From JAKZVK01 sp965261065 (GTDB lineage: Bacteria > Acidobacteriota > Terriglobia > Bryobacterales > UBA6623): a stretch of 64,000 nucleotides of DNA. The notes beneath the pieces were generated by a model. It searched no databases. It saw nothing but the letters and a program-made list of their open reading frames with translations, and had not been told where the DNA came from. The translations under genes and the position numbers were made by a program. The DNA is taken from assembly GCA_965261065.1 (NCBI GenBank), contig OZ253444.1, forward strand, positions 248,001 through 312,000, given 5' to 3'. Shown one piece after another: positions 63,500-64,000 of this stretch. Position 1 is the first letter of the stretch; every line of letters starts with the position of its first letter.

Positions 63500-64000
63500 A
63501 TGAGCGTCCTACTCACCGAAGACCTGTCCAAGAGTTACCGTGGGCGCTGCGTGGTAAACCGGGTGTCCCTGTCGGTGCACCAGAGTGAGGTCGTCGGGCT
63601 ACTCGGCCCTAACGGCGCGGGCAAAACGACCTCGTTCAACATGATCGTGGGTTTGGTGAACCCCGATTCCGGGCGTGTACTGTTGGATGGGCGGGACATC
63701 ACGAACACGCCGATGTACCAAAGAGCGCGTCTGGGCATCAGCTACCTACCGCAAGAACCCTCGGTTTTTCGAAAGCTCACCGTGGAAGAGAACCTGATGG
63801 CGGTGCTGCAGACCCTCAAGATGCCGAGGGCCGAGCGGCGAGATCGCTTGGAACAGCTTATCTCCGATCTGGGGCTCGAAACGGTTCGCCGCAGCCGGGG
63901 CTACCAGCTCTCCGGCGGGGAGAGGCGCAGAGTCGAGATCGCCCGCTCACTTGTGATCTCGCCCCAGTTCTTGCTGCTGGATGAGCCCCTCTCGGGAATC
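63500..64000 (+). CDS. lptB: Lipopolysaccharide export ABC transporter ATPase LptB, cut by window end
   Basis: ATG 63500 opens a frame that runs to the window edge (167 codons). Walker A GPNGAGKTT, the Q-loop YLPQEPSVFRKLTVEENL with the LptB-specific pattern, the signature LSGGERRRVEIARSL and Walker B FLLLDEPLSGI are visible. It powers lipopolysaccharide extraction with LptFG. The remaining 70 or so residues are outside the window. Confidence 0.93.
   Translation, partial: MSVLLTEDLSKSYRGRCVVNRVSLSVHQSEVVGLLGPNGAGKTTSFNMIVGLVNPDSGRVLLDGRDITNTPMYQRARLGISYLPQEPSVFRKLTVEENLMAVLQTLKMPRAERRDRLEQLISDLGLETVRRSRGYQLSGGERRRVEIARSLVISPQFLLLDEPLSGI

Overview
The window looks like a chromosomal piece of a GC-rich diderm bacterium, most plausibly Acidobacteriota (Bryobacterales/Solibacter-like). 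This rests on gene content only: lipopolysaccharide genes (lpxD, a very large LptC/LptA-type protein, lptB), many signal-peptide-bearing beta-propeller, DUF5916, PIG-L and SpoIVB-S55-like secreted proteins, polyphosphate enzymes and a dense load of transposons. No rRNA or universal marker is present, so the phylum is an inference.

Layout. 0-4 kb: an IS1595-type transposase cut by the window edge, a LarA-family lactate-racemase-like enzyme and an IS481 element. 4-12.3 kb: chromosomal genes (two small proteins, NHL propeller, alpha/beta hydrolase, TPR-TonB protein, O-methyltransferase-like enzyme, exported M42 peptidase, acyl-CoA carboxylase beta subunit) ending at a tRNA-Pro(GGG). 12.37-27.85 kb: a 15.5-kb genomic island inserted in the 3' half of that tRNA and closed by a tyrosine integrase and a 43-bp partial tRNA copy. 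The island holds a P27-like terminase small subunit, an AlpA-type regulator, a primase-like and a DUF3987 helicase-like gene, 9-bp iteron-like repeats, small conserved proteins and two unknown membrane proteins. It also carries an IS4 and an IS3 element and a pentapeptide-membrane-FGE gene. Many of its genes carry frameshifts or nonsense codons. 27.9-44 kb: chromosomal metabolism and envelope genes (lactonase, molybdopterin oxidoreductase, TauD-like dioxygenase, 5'-nucleotidase, amidohydrolases, DUF5916 barrel, polyphosphate glucokinase, lpxD with a coupled P-loop gene, S1/P1 nuclease), with decayed toxin-antitoxin and IS1634 remnants. 44-45.3 kb: a complete IS630 element. 45.3-51.6 kb: secreted proteins, PPK2 and rtcB-archease, the archease being truncated. 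51.5-54.3 kb: a group II intron remnant split by a complete IS3 element. 54.3-64 kb: queF, a beta-propeller/S55 protein pair, pterin carbinolamine dehydratase, pyruvate kinase, and the start of the Lpt lipopolysaccharide-export operon.

The most interesting unit is the tRNA-Pro island. It has integration, excision-control, replication and terminase-small-subunit genes but no capsid, portal, tail or large-terminase gene. This resembles the logic of a phage satellite (PICI-like), here apparently immobilised by mutation. The putative replication repeats sit in opposite orientation on the two sides of an IS3 insertion. Frameshift and stop calls come from reading the sequence and should be confirmed against raw reads.
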